Part shown: positions 1 through 7,722 of the stretch, in pieces
Layout of the letters: every line of letters starts with the position of its first letter
Position numbering within the stretch: the stretch's first letter is position 1
Assembly (NCBI GenBank): GCA_025210395.1
Contig: JAOARV010000048.1
Span: 62,001 to 126,000 of the forward strand
DNA: 64,000 nt
Direction of reading: 5' to 3'
DNA from: Marinisporobacter sp.
GTDB lineage: Bacteria; Bacillota; Clostridia; Peptostreptococcales; Thermotaleaceae
Position numbers and translations under genes: made by a program
The notes under the pieces: model-generated
What the model was told of the DNA's origin: nothing
Database searches by the model: none
Seen by the model: only the letters and a program-made list of their open reading frames with translations

Positions 1-249
1 GAAAAGATATTGAGCAAACTACCCATATCAACTGATATTAAAAACCCTTTAATGGGGAAAGAAAGTCCATTAAGTGATATTTATAAGATCATAATAAATT
101 ATGAGAAGGCGTCCTGGGAAGAACTATCTAAATATGCAAAAAAAATTAAAATAGATGCAGAAAAACTTCCTAATCAATATTTTAAAGCAGTTCAATGGGC
201 GGATAAATTGTTTGAGTATATGCTAGTAGATGATCAATTTATAGAATGA
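1..249 (+). CDS. HDOD-domain protein, C-terminal fragment (5' end outside window)
   Basis: The reading frame is open from the first base of the window, so this is the last 82 or so codons of a longer gene; the internal TTG at 10 is not a convincing start. The visible residues (KLPISTDIKNPLMGKESPL, then a helix with YEKASWEELSKYAKKI) resemble the end of HDOD domains, in particular the EAL-HDOD (YuxH-like) signalling proteins of Clostridia, where a conserved LxG(R/K)xSxL turn is followed by two helices. HDOD domains are catalytically dead relatives of HD phosphohydrolases used in signalling scaffolds. Whether an EAL domain precedes it cannot be seen. A short gap follows before the next gene. 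Confidence 0.6.
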   Translation, partial: EKILSKLPISTDIKNPLMGKESPLSDIYKIIINYEKASWEELSKYAKKIKIDAEKLPNQYFKAVQWADKLFEYMLVDDQFIE

Positions 250-364
250 GATGTGTTTAAGAAATTGAATATGGATGTTTAGAACATAATTATGAAAAAA
301 TATGCATGAAGAGAACAAATCTTTCATATTATCTAGTAAGGGATACTATGAAAGGAGCATTAGG

Positions 365-742
365 ATGATAAAAATGCGAGAAATTGTTCAATGGGCACCT
401 AAAATTTGGATTATAATTCCAATTGTTTTTATAATTGGATATATCATTAGGTGTGTTATTTATAAGAAGTTAATGCATATTGCAATTGCAATTATATGTT
501 TGATTTCATATCCAATATGGTATTTATCAATGTATATAATGGGATATAATCATATAAAATATGCATATATTCCTATAGGAATTTTTAAATTTTTCATGCC
601 TCTGTTTATGATTTTATTAGTTGTTAGCTATACTGAAGAGGAGCATGGAGATCATAGAAAATGGATAAAAATTTATGGAGGAATTTTCACAGTTTTTTTA
701 ATTATAAAGATGATGAAGATTATTTTTTATATTAATTTTTGA
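365..742 (+). CDS. Small multi-pass membrane protein of unknown function
   Basis: A 125-residue protein, not recognised. The ATG at 365 is chosen because AAAGGAG (351-357) sits 7 bases upstream; the frame extends up to 302, but that start has no ribosome binding site. Hydropathy by eye gives about four membrane spans (near residues 12-30, 38-55, 66-86 and 104-125), with a short polar loop around residues 88-103 (TEEEHGDHRKW) that is the only strongly charged part. There is no signal peptide motif, cysteine pair or catalytic motif. A strong terminator follows the stop directly, so it ends a transcription unit, possibly shared with the upstream HDOD gene. It could be a DUF-type inner membrane protein; no function is assigned. 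Confidence 0.65.
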   Translation: MIKMREIVQWAPKIWIIIPIVFIIGYIIRCVIYKKLMHIAIAIICLISYPIWYLSMYIMGYNHIKYAYIPIGIFKFFMPLFMILLVVSYTEEEHGDHRKWIKIYGGIFTVFLIIKMMKIIFYINF

Positions 743-748
743 TACGAA

Positions 749-786
749 AACAAGACTTTGTTCTTTAGCAAAGTCTTGTTTTATTT
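749..786. terminator. Intrinsic terminator after the small membrane protein gene
   Basis: A perfect 12-bp stem (AACAAGACTTTG at 749-760 with its complement at 769-780) closes an 8-base loop and is followed by TTATTTTAT. A-rich sequence precedes the stem, so it may also work in the opposite direction. Confidence 0.85.
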
Positions 787-1114
787 TATGATAGTTTATT
801 TATTAAAAATAAGAATAAAACAACCATCAACCATACCCAAATGTGTTTATTATTTTTCAACAAAATATCTCCTCCAAGGATTGTTTATTTATAATAAATT
901 ATATACAAATAGAGAGAATATAATTCGCCATAATTTCGTATTAAGAATATTTTAATAGATGATTATAGTTTTAGAAATAATCATATAAAGAAGTATTTAA
1001 TAGATCGTGAGTATACTTTTTAGTATGGTTGCATAAAAAATACAAAAAAAGGAAAAATACAAAATGAAATGGAAAAAATACAAAATATTTTTTTTAATAA
1101 AAGGAGAAATAGAA
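787..1114. other. AT-rich intergenic region without a convincing gene
   Basis: This 328-base stretch is extremely AT-rich. The only long frame (758-955) begins inside the terminator and encodes a low-complexity peptide with no ribosome binding site, so it is not called. There is a weak 8-bp A/T hairpin (959-966 with 977-984) and three copies of AAAAATACAAAA at 1036, 1053 and 1074 just before yraN. No clear -35/-10 pair was found, although the yraN promoter should lie here. Confidence 0.6.
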
Positions 1115-1474
1115 ATGAATAGTATAAAAAATTTAGGTACATTAGGGGAACAAATTGCAGCAGAATATTTAAGAAAATCCCACTATGAAATTGTTCAAGT
1201 AAATTATAGATGTAGATTTGGAGAAGTAGATATTATTGCATATAAAAATCAAACATATATATTTGTGGAGGTCAAAACAAGAAGAAGTTTATCCTTTGGT
1301 AGACCTGCTGAAGCGATTAATAAAAAAAAGAAAATGCATCTTTTAAAAGTAGGGCAGTATTATATGCAGAGGATAAAAGATGAAGACTATAATTTCAGAT
1401 TTGATGCCATAGAGATAATGGTTTTTGCGTCTAAATCTCCTAGTATAAATCATATAGAGAATATAATCTCATAA
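1115..1474 (+). CDS. YraN/UPF0102 family endonuclease-like protein
   Basis: A 119-residue protein of the UPF0102 (YraN) family, which has the restriction-endonuclease-like fold of Holliday-junction resolvases. Family hallmarks are visible: an N-terminal LGxxGExxAxxYL helix (LGTLGEQIAAEYL), then GEVDII and FVEVKTR, which together carry the acidic/lysine (D, ExK) nuclease motif. The start at 1115 has AAGGAG (1101-1106) 8 bases upstream; an earlier in-frame ATG at 1064 is rejected because family members begin shortly before the LGxxGE helix. It lies just before comM and dprA, as in many Firmicutes, which suggests a role in DNA processing, but its biochemical function is not established. Confidence 0.9.
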   Translation: MNSIKNLGTLGEQIAAEYLRKSHYEIVQVNYRCRFGEVDIIAYKNQTYIFVEVKTRRSLSFGRPAEAINKKKKMHLLKVGQYYMQRIKDEDYNFRFDAIEIMVFASKSPSINHIENIIS

Positions 1475-1558
1475 ATATTGTACGAATTAGAAATTGATCA
1501 AATGGAATGATTAGAAAAATATAAATGTTTCAAAAGTTCACATGAAGAAGGTGTTGTT

Positions 1559-3091
1559 TTGTTATCTAGAGTATATAGTTGTGTATTAAAGGGATTAGAT
1601 GGAAATCTTACAGCCGTTGAGGTGGATCTATCAAATGGATTGCCTGCTTTAGCTATAGTAGGTCTTCCTGATGTTGCTGTTAAAGAATCAAAGGAAAGAG
1701 TACGGGCTGCAATAAAGAATTCTGGATTTGATTTTCCCATGAAAAGAATCACTATTAACTTAGCTCCTGCAAATATGAAAAAAGAGGGAACTCATTTTGA
1801 TTTACCTATGTCATTAGGTATTTTGCAAGCTTCAAAGCAAATAGAAAGTAGAGACCTTGAAACATTTGCTTTCATAGGAGAATTATCATTAAATGGGAAT
1901 ATTAATAGAGTTACAGGAGCATTACCCCTTGTCATCGCATTAAGAAATCAAGGAATTAAAAAAATTATACTTCCTAAGAGCAACGCAGATGAAGCTGCAA
2001 TGATTAAAGATATAGAAGTGTACCCATTTGAAAACCTAAGAGATATTGTAAAATATTTCCGAGGGGAATTAGCTGTACAACCTTATATAGCAGATAGAAT
2101 TAGCAATAAAAGTACAGGGTGCTATGAAGAAGATTTTCAAGATGTAGTAGGACAAGAAATGGTGAAAAGAGCATTTCAAATTGCAGCAGCAGGGGGGCAT
2201 AACATAATAATGATTGGTCCTCCAGGATCAGGAAAAACAATGCTTGCTCGCAGATTTCCAACAATACTTCCGTCTATGACTTATGAAGAAATGTTGGAAG
2301 TTACAAAGATATATAGTGTTGCAGGGGAATTATCTGACAATGAATCTCTTGTGAAAGCAAGACCTTTTAGGTCACCCCATCATACTATTTCAAGTACTGC
2401 TTTAGTAGGTGGTGGGAGAGTCCCTAAACCAGGAGAAGTATCTCTTGCCCATTACGGCGTATTATTTTTAGATGAATTACCTGAATTTCAGAAAAATATT
2501 TTAGAAATGTTAAGACAACCTATTGAGGATGAGGCTGTTACTATTTCAAGGGTTAACACAACGCTTACTTATCCCTCGAAATTTATTTTAGTGGCTAGTA
2601 TGAATCCTTGCCCCTGTGGGCATTATGGAGATTCATCGCACGAATGCACTTGTACGCCATGGCAAATAAAGAAGTATCTATCTAAAATTTCTGGACCTTT
2701 ATTAGATCGAATAGATATGCATATAGAAATTTTTCCGATAAAATATGAAGAATTAGCAACAGAGAAACAAACAAAATCTTCTGCTGAAATTAGGAAGGAT
2801 GTTGAAAAAGCAAGGGAAATTCAACTACATAGATATAAAAAGCATCATATTTTATTTAACTCTCAGTTAAATGGTCAATTGATAAAAAAATATTGTAAAC
2901 TAGGCGCTCCAGAAAAATTATTAATGGAAGAAGCTTTTCATAAATTGAAATTAAGTGCAAGGGCATATAATAGAATTATAAAACTAAGCAGAACAATTGC
3001 TGATTTAGAAGAAAGTTGTGAAATTTCTGCAATACATATTGCAGAGGCTATTCAATATAGAAATCTAGATAAAAAATTTTGGGATGTATAG
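1559..3091 (+). CDS. comM: ComM/YifB family AAA+ ATPase (Mg-chelatase-like)
   Basis: A 510-residue protein of the YifB/ComM family. In naturally competent bacteria ComM is a hexameric helicase that promotes branch migration during integration of incoming DNA. The N-terminal Lon-protease-like ChlI domain (about residues 20-140) is followed by an AAA+ module with Walker A GPPGSGKT near residue 220, Walker B LFLDELPEF near 305, a cysteine cluster CPCGHYGDSSHECTC near 350-365, and the Mg_chelatase_C region. Full length for the family. It starts at TTG 1559 with GAAGGTG upstream; alignment with family members that begin MLSxVYSC supports this. dprA follows 12 bases later, so the two are probably cotranscribed. 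Confidence 0.95.
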   Translation: MLSRVYSCVLKGLDGNLTAVEVDLSNGLPALAIVGLPDVAVKESKERVRAAIKNSGFDFPMKRITINLAPANMKKEGTHFDLPMSLGILQASKQIESRDLETFAFIGELSLNGNINRVTGALPLVIALRNQGIKKIILPKSNADEAAMIKDIEVYPFENLRDIVKYFRGELAVQPYIADRISNKSTGCYEEDFQDVVGQEMVKRAFQIAAAGGHNIIMIGPPGSGKTMLARRFPTILPSMTYEEMLEVTKIYSVAGELSDNESLVKARPFRSPHHTISSTALVGGGRVPKPGEVSLAHYGVLFLDELPEFQKNILEMLRQPIEDEAVTISRVNTTLTYPSKFILVASMNPCPCGHYGDSSHECTCTPWQIKKYLSKISGPLLDRIDMHIEIFPIKYEELATEKQTKSSAEIRKDVEKAREIQLHRYKKHHILFNSQLNGQLIKKYCKLGAPEKLLMEEAFHKLKLSARAYNRIIKLSRTIADLEESCEISAIHIAEAIQYRNLDKKFWDV

Positions 3092-3103
3092 AGGATAAAT
3101 AAA

Positions 3104-4180
3104 ATGAATGAAAAGGAATATATGATTTGGTTGCATAATATACACGGAATAGGCAATAAAACGTTAGAAAATTTACTAAAAATTTTTGGAAGTGCTGAAA
3201 ATATATTTAAAGTACCTGTAGAAAAAATTACTCAACTTAGAGGAATAAATGATCGTGTAGCCCATAACATAGTAAAAAATAGGGATTTCTTTTATATGAA
3301 TCAATTGACTAATAAAATAAAAAAGAATAATATAGAGGTAATGGGCAGGGAAGATGAAGAATATCCAGAAAATTTGAAAAATATATATGATCCTCCGTAT
3401 TTATTATATAGAAAAGGAGATCTATTAAAGAAAGATATCAATGCAGTAGCAATTGTGGGAGCAAGAAAGGCTTCAACTTATGGAAAACATGTAGCTTATA
3501 AGTTAGCTAGGGAGTTAGTAAATAGAGGTATTACTGTAGTTAGTGGTATGGCTTATGGTGTAGATACTATGGCTCATAAAGGTGCATTAGAGAACGGAGG
3601 AAGAACGATTGCAGTTTTAGGTTGCGGACTAGATACTTGTTATCCGAAATCAAATTATCAATTGATGCTACAAATAGAAAAAAATGGAGCTGTACTATCT
3701 GAATATAGTGTAGAAACAAAGCCTTTTCCAGGGAATTTTCCCGCTAGAAATAGAATCATAAGTGGAATATCTAAGGGAGTAATTGTTGTGGAAGCAAGTA
3801 TACAGAGTGGTTCTTTAATTACTGCAGAATTTGCGCTAGAACAAGGAAGAGAAGTTTTTGCTGTGCCTGGTAATATTAATAGTTCGCTGAGTAGAGGAAC
3901 TAATAAGCTTATAAAAGAAGGTGCAAAATTAGTAACAAATATTGAAGATGTTTTAGAAGAACTTCATATTGATGCGGAGCAAAAAGAGAAAAAAAATATA
4001 CCAATTAGTGATGTAGAAGCAGAAGTGTATCATATGATTTTAGAAAAGCAGCCCATTCAAATAGATCTACTTACTAAAGAATTAAGTTGGAAAATTAATC
4101 AACTTAGTAGCATTATCACTATTTTGCAGATTAAGGGATTAGTGGAGCAATTACCAGGAAATCTATTAATCATTAAGTAG
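3104..4180 (+). CDS. dprA: DNA-processing protein DprA
   Basis: A 358-residue DprA (Smf). It binds incoming single-stranded DNA and loads RecA during transformation, and is widespread even in species not known to be competent. The N-terminal helix-hairpin-helix region (residues 1-60, LHNIHGIGNKTLENLL) precedes the Rossmann fold with VAIVGARKAS near residue 117, SGMAYGVDTMAHKGAL near 145, and a conserved GxxPARNRIISG-type segment (FPARNRIISGIS). A C-terminal winged helix (about residues 295-358) is present. comM lies immediately upstream and topA downstream, the usual Firmicutes order (dprA-topA). Confidence 0.95.
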   Translation: MNEKEYMIWLHNIHGIGNKTLENLLKIFGSAENIFKVPVEKITQLRGINDRVAHNIVKNRDFFYMNQLTNKIKKNNIEVMGREDEEYPENLKNIYDPPYLLYRKGDLLKKDINAVAIVGARKASTYGKHVAYKLARELVNRGITVVSGMAYGVDTMAHKGALENGGRTIAVLGCGLDTCYPKSNYQLMLQIEKNGAVLSEYSVETKPFPGNFPARNRIISGISKGVIVVEASIQSGSLITAEFALEQGREVFAVPGNINSSLSRGTNKLIKEGAKLVTNIEDVLEELHIDAEQKEKKNIPISDVEAEVYHMILEKQPIQIDLLTKELSWKINQLSSIITILQIKGLVEQLPGNLLIIK

Positions 4181-4256
4181 CTTTTAGATTAATATTTTGA
4201 AATTTGAAAAGCTTTCTGATATAATTACTATTGCTTTAAAAAATGGGGGTGAAATT

Positions 4257-6332
4257 GTGGCAAAATTTTTAGTGATAGTGGAATCTCCTGCCAAATCCAA
4301 AACCATTGGAAAGTTTTTAGGCAAGAATTATAAAGTTGTTGCCTCCGTTGGTCACGTAAGAGATTTACCAAAAAGTAAGATGGGAATAGACATTGAAAAT
4401 AATTATGAGCCTCATTATATAACCATTAGAGGAAAGGGACCTGTTATTAAAGAATTAAAAAAAGAAGTAAAAAAAGCAAAAAAGATATTCTTAGCTACTG
4501 ACCCTGATAGAGAAGGAGAAGCCATTTCATGGCATTTAGCTCATATATTATCTGTTGATGAAGAGGATAAATGTAGAATTGAATTTCATGAAATTACAAA
4601 AACAGCTATTAAAAATGCTGTCAAAAATCCTAGAAAAATCAACAAAAGTTTAGTAGATGCACAGCAAGCAAGACGTATGCTAGATCGATTAGTAGGATAT
4701 AGTATTAGTCCTCTTCTTTGGAGAAAAATCAGAAAAGGATTAAGTGCTGGTAGAGTTCAATCTGTTGCTGCAAAAATTATATGCGATAGAGAAAAAGAAA
4801 TTCAAAATTTTATACCTGAAGAATATTGGAGCATTATTACTAATTTGGCTATAGAAGATAGCAAAGAAAGTTTTGAAGGAAAATTTTATGGGACTTCTGA
4901 TCAAAAGATAGACCTGAAAAACGAGAAAATGGTAGAAGAGGTTTTACAAAACTTAAAGACTGGATCATTTGTTGTATCAGGGGTAAAAAGAAAAGAGAAA
5001 AAAAGAAATCCTTATCCGCCTTTTACAACGAGTAGTTTACAGCAAGAGGCTGCCAATCGATTAGGATTTACTACAAAAAAGACGATGATGATTGCTCAAC
5101 AATTATATGAGGGAATTGACATCGAAGGAGAAGGAACTGTTGGTTTAATAACTTACATAAGAACGGATTCGACGAGAATTTCTAATGAAGCAAAGGAAAA
5201 TACTCGAAAATATATAGAAGAAAATTTTTCAAGAGAGTATATAGGAGAGGAAGAAAAAAAATATAAGACAAAGAAAGAAGCGCAGGATGCCCATGAAGCT
5301 ATAAGACCTACAGCTATAGAAAGAATGCCTGATAAAGTCAAATCTTCTTTAAAAAGGGATCAACATAAATTATACAAGCTTATTTGGGAGCGTTTCTTAG
5401 CTAGCCAAATGAAAAATGCACTTTATGATACCTATTCAGTAGAGATCACTAATAATAACTATTTATTTAAAACATCTGGTTCAAAACTTGTATTTGATGG
5501 GTTTTTAAAAGTCTATACTTATGCTACGATTTCAGATAAGGAAATACCAGAAGTTGAGAAAGGACAAATTTTAGAACTCCAGAGTATAGAGCCGAAGCAG
5601 CATTTTACGCAGCCTCCACCAAGATTTACTGAAAGCTCGTTAGTAAAAGAATTAGAAGAAAAAAATATAGGTAGGCCTAGTACATATGCGCCTATTATAT
5701 CAACAATTATTAGTAGAGGATATGTGGAGAGAGAAAATAAATCATTAAAACCTACTGAGTTAGGTGGGATTGTAAATGATTTATTAGAAGAGTATTTTAA
5801 AGATATATTGGATACACATTTTACAGCGGAATTAGAGGAAAAGCTAGATAAAATTGAAGAAGAACAGCTACAGTGGATTAAAGTAATTGATGATTTTTAT
5901 AAACCTTTTAGTGAAACCTTAAAGCATGCTGAAGAGGAAATCAAAAAAATTGAGTTAGTGGATGAGGAAACAGATGAAATTTGTGAAGTATGTGGTAAAA
6001 ATATGGTTATTAAATATGGAAGATATGGAAAATTCTTAGCTTGTTCTGCTTACCCAGAATGTGAGCATACAAGACCTTTTGTAAAGAAAATAGGTGTAGC
6101 ATGTCCTCGTTGTGGAGGAGATATAGTAGAAAGAAGATCCAAAAAAGGGAGACTGTTTTATGGATGTGGAAATTTTCCAAATTGTAATTTTGTAACATGG
6201 AATAGACCCATTGATGAAAAGTGTCCAGTGTGTGGAGAACTTTTAAGCAAAAAGAATAGAAAAAATGATACAGTCATCCAGTGCTCCAATAAAGAGTGTA
6301 AATATAAAAGAGTTGAAGAAAAGGCTGATTAA
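4257..6332 (+). CDS. topA: DNA topoisomerase I
   Basis: A type IA topoisomerase of 691 residues that relaxes negative supercoils. The start is GTG 4257 with GGGGGTGA 5 bases upstream; this puts the TOPRIM motif (LVIVESPAKSKT) at the very N-terminus as in the family, so the upstream in-frame TTG at 4197 is rejected. Also visible are DPDREGEAISWH of the TOPRIM acidic triad and the active-site tyrosine in LITYIRTDSTRIS near residue 299. The C-terminus has three four-cysteine zinc ribbons (about residues 580-690: CEVCGKN, CPRCGGD, CPVCGEL). It follows dprA in the usual order. Confidence 0.97.
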   Translation: MAKFLVIVESPAKSKTIGKFLGKNYKVVASVGHVRDLPKSKMGIDIENNYEPHYITIRGKGPVIKELKKEVKKAKKIFLATDPDREGEAISWHLAHILSVDEEDKCRIEFHEITKTAIKNAVKNPRKINKSLVDAQQARRMLDRLVGYSISPLLWRKIRKGLSAGRVQSVAAKIICDREKEIQNFIPEEYWSIITNLAIEDSKESFEGKFYGTSDQKIDLKNEKMVEEVLQNLKTGSFVVSGVKRKEKKRNPYPPFTTSSLQQEAANRLGFTTKKTMMIAQQLYEGIDIEGEGTVGLITYIRTDSTRISNEAKENTRKYIEENFSREYIGEEEKKYKTKKEAQDAHEAIRPTAIERMPDKVKSSLKRDQHKLYKLIWERFLASQMKNALYDTYSVEITNNNYLFKTSGSKLVFDGFLKVYTYATISDKEIPEVEKGQILELQSIEPKQHFTQPPPRFTESSLVKELEEKNIGRPSTYAPIISTIISRGYVERENKSLKPTELGGIVNDLLEEYFKDILDTHFTAELEEKLDKIEEEQLQWIKVIDDFYKPFSETLKHAEEEIKKIELVDEETDEICEVCGKNMVIKYGRYGKFLACSAYPECEHTRPFVKKIGVACPRCGGDIVERRSKKGRLFYGCGNFPNCNFVTWNRPIDEKCPVCGELLSKKNRKNDTVIQCSNKECKYKRVEEKAD

Positions 6333-6362
6333 TCAAAATTTATTTTATGATTTTTGAATTTT

Positions 6363-6391
6363 TTGTTGAATAAGTTAGAAAAATGTGATAC
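6363..6391 (+). promoter_or_regulatory. Possible sigma-A promoter for codY
   Basis: TTGTTG (6363-6368) and TGATAC (6386-6391) are separated by 17 bases in the 214-base gap between topA and codY. The match is mediocre. A short 6-bp hairpin (6390-6404) overlaps the -10 region. No good CodY box (AATTTTCWGAAAATT) was found here. Confidence 0.3.
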
Positions 6392-6546
6392 CATTGCAAA
6401 TGGTTTGTTAAGATGAATGCTCTAGAAGATTGATTTTTAAAATTGCAGATTTAAAGAGAATGAAATGATAAACTATTAGGAATGTGTTCAAAATAAATAT
6501 CAAAAAAATCATACTATTAAGAAAAAGTTTACGAGGAGGATTACAA

Positions 6547-7326
6547 ATGAGTACTACATTACTAGAAAAAACGAGAAAGCTAAATAAAATATTGCAACAG
6601 TCAGGAAATGTACCTGTTTCATTTACAGAGTTATGCAAAACATTAAGTCATGTATTAGATGCAAATGTATATGTTGCAAACAAGAGAGGGAAAGTTTTAG
6701 GATTACATTTAATTGATGAGTCAGAAAATCCTATTATTGTTGATGCAGATACAGGAAAGCAAAGATTTCCAGAAGAGTATAATGAACAATTACTGAAATT
6801 TACTGATACAAAATATAATGTAACAGGAGATGCCCTTCTTGAGATTTTCAAATACGATGTTGAAAGTGTTAAGAAATTAGTAACAATTGTACCGATTAAT
6901 GGAAGCGGTCAGCGATTAGGTACACTAATATTATCAAGACATGATAAAGAATTTACTGATGAAGATTTGGTGTTAGCTGAATATAGTGCTACGATTGTAG
7001 GTATGGAAATACTTAGAGCTAAAAGTGAACAAATAGAACAGGAAGCAAGAAAGAAAGCAGTAGTGCAAATGGCTATAGGTACCCTTTCTTATTCAGAATT
7101 AGAAGCTGTAGAACATATCTTTGATGAACTTGAAGGCACAGAAGGGTTATTAGTAGCTAGTAAGATTGCAGATAGAGTGGGAATAACAAGATCTGTTATT
7201 GTAAATGCTTTAAGAAAATTTGAAAGTGCTGGAGTTATAGAATCAAGATCTTTAGGAATGAAAGGTACACATATTAAGATACTTAATGGCAAACTAATTG
7301 ATGAATTGGAAAAATTAAAAAGATAA
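6547..7326 (+). CDS. codY: GTP-sensing global transcriptional repressor CodY
   Basis: A 259-residue CodY, exactly the usual length. CodY senses GTP and branched-chain amino acids through its N-terminal GAF domain (about residues 1-155) and binds DNA through a C-terminal winged helix (about residues 200-259; [20 protein letters not shown] is the recognition region). It represses nutrient-acquisition, sporulation and motility genes during growth in Firmicutes. The start at 6547 is fixed by GAGGAGG at 6533-6539; an upstream in-frame extension to 6484 lacks a binding site. Unlike Bacillus, no xerC/hslVU genes precede it: it lies directly between topA and the flagellar operon and has its own terminator. 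Confidence 0.97.
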   Translation: MSTTLLEKTRKLNKILQQSGNVPVSFTELCKTLSHVLDANVYVANKRGKVLGLHLIDESENPIIVDADTGKQRFPEEYNEQLLKFTDTKYNVTGDALLEIFKYDVESVKKLVTIVPINGSGQRLGTLILSRHDKEFTDEDLVLAEYSATIVGMEILRAKSEQIEQEARKKAVVQMAIGTLSYSELEAVEHIFDELEGTEGLLVASKIADRVGITRSVIVNALRKFESAGVIESRSLGMKGTHIKILNGKLIDELEKLKR

Positions 7327-7333
7327 TCATTAT

Positions 7334-7362
7334 AAAAAAGCAACCTTACGGGTTGTTTTTTT
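7334..7362 (+). terminator. Terminator after codY
   Basis: A stem of A-rich sequence plus CAACC (7335-7345) pairs with GGTTG plus T-run (7351-7361) around the loop TTACG. The descending arm itself forms the seven-base U-tract. It separates codY transcription from the flagellar operon. Confidence 0.85.
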
Positions 7363-7381
7363 ATGCTGGTTTTGTGTGAAG

Positions 7382-7394
7382 ATATTTCCTGTTG
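7382..7394 (+). repeat. Left arm of inverted repeat upstream of flgB
   Basis: ATATTTCCTGTTG matches the reverse complement of 7520-7532 at 12 of 13 positions, including ten uninterrupted bases (7385-7394 with 7520-7529). The -35 TTG of the candidate promoter lies inside this arm. Confidence 0.6.
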
Positions 7395-7420
7395 GGTATA
7401 GAGCAAAAATAAAATATAAT
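7392..7420 (+). promoter_or_regulatory. Candidate sigma-A promoter of the flagellar operon
   Basis: TTGGGT (7392-7397) and a perfect TATAAT (7415-7420) are separated by exactly 17 bases. This is the best vegetative promoter in the codY-flgB gap and would give a leader of about 295 bases. Its -35 overlaps the left arm of the inverted repeat. Confidence 0.6.
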
Positions 7421-7519
7421 AGAAGTAACAACGAAATATTATGTAAACCAAAAGAAGTAGTTCAAATTTCCTATTTATGAAAAAAAGCAATACATAATTG
7501 TTGAAATATATTATAATAG

Positions 7520-7532
7520 CAACAGGAAAAAT
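7520..7532 (-). repeat. Right arm of inverted repeat upstream of flgB
   Basis: CAACAGGAAAAAT is the inverted partner of 7382-7394 with one mismatch. The 125 bases between the arms contain the body of the candidate flagellar promoter. Confidence 0.6.
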
Positions 7533-7575
7533 AGGAAAAAAATGAAAAAGAGTATTATAATGCTAGAAATACAGT

Positions 7576-7617
7576 AAAAAAAAAGGGAAAAAAAAGAAAA
7601 AAAAAGGGAAAAAAAGA
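7576..7617 (+). repeat. All-purine tandem repeat in the flgB leader
   Basis: There are 42 consecutive purines made of two near-identical units: A9-GGG-A8-G (7576-7596) followed by A9-GGG-A7-G (7597-7616). It lies about 105 bases before the flgB start, within the presumed 5' untranslated region. Confidence 0.85.
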
Positions 7618-7722
7618 TTTATGTCGAATATGCATTATGAGAGAAAGAGAAAATTATGATATTAGATAATACTTACTATATTACAAGGGTGTATACAAAA
7701 CCAATATGGGGGGGGAAAAAGC

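Larger units (their letters stand above)
7363..7722. other. Regulatory gap upstream of the flagellar operon
   Basis: A 360-base gene-free region. It holds a sigma-A-like promoter (7392-7420), two further TATAAT hexamers (7512 and 7556) without good -35 boxes, an inverted repeat pair (7382-7394 and 7520-7532), a 42-base all-purine tandem repeat (7576-7617) and an eight-G ribosome binding site for flgB. I looked for a c-di-GMP-I riboswitch, which precedes flgB in some Clostridia, and saw none. Confidence 0.7.

Noticed and set aside
758-955. 65-codon open frame after the first terminator
   Set aside because: It begins inside the terminator loop, has no ribosome binding site, and encodes an AT-driven peptide without recognisable features.
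959-984. 8-bp A/T hairpin (959-966 with 977-984) as a terminator
   Set aside because: The stem is almost all A-T and no U-tract follows.
6390-6404. 6-bp hairpin ACCATT/AATGGT as a topA terminator
   Set aside because: The stem is short with a 3-base loop and there is no U-run; transcription probably reads through or a promoter overlaps it.
6333-6546. CodY box for autoregulation upstream of codY
   Set aside because: The best candidate, near AATTTTTTGTTGAAT, has about five mismatches to AATTTTCWGAAAATT, no better than chance in AT-rich DNA.
7089-7490. 133-codon minus-strand frame across the end of codY
   Set aside because: It is antisense to codY and its terminator; low-complexity Leu/Phe/Ser composition typical of shadows of AT-rich genes.
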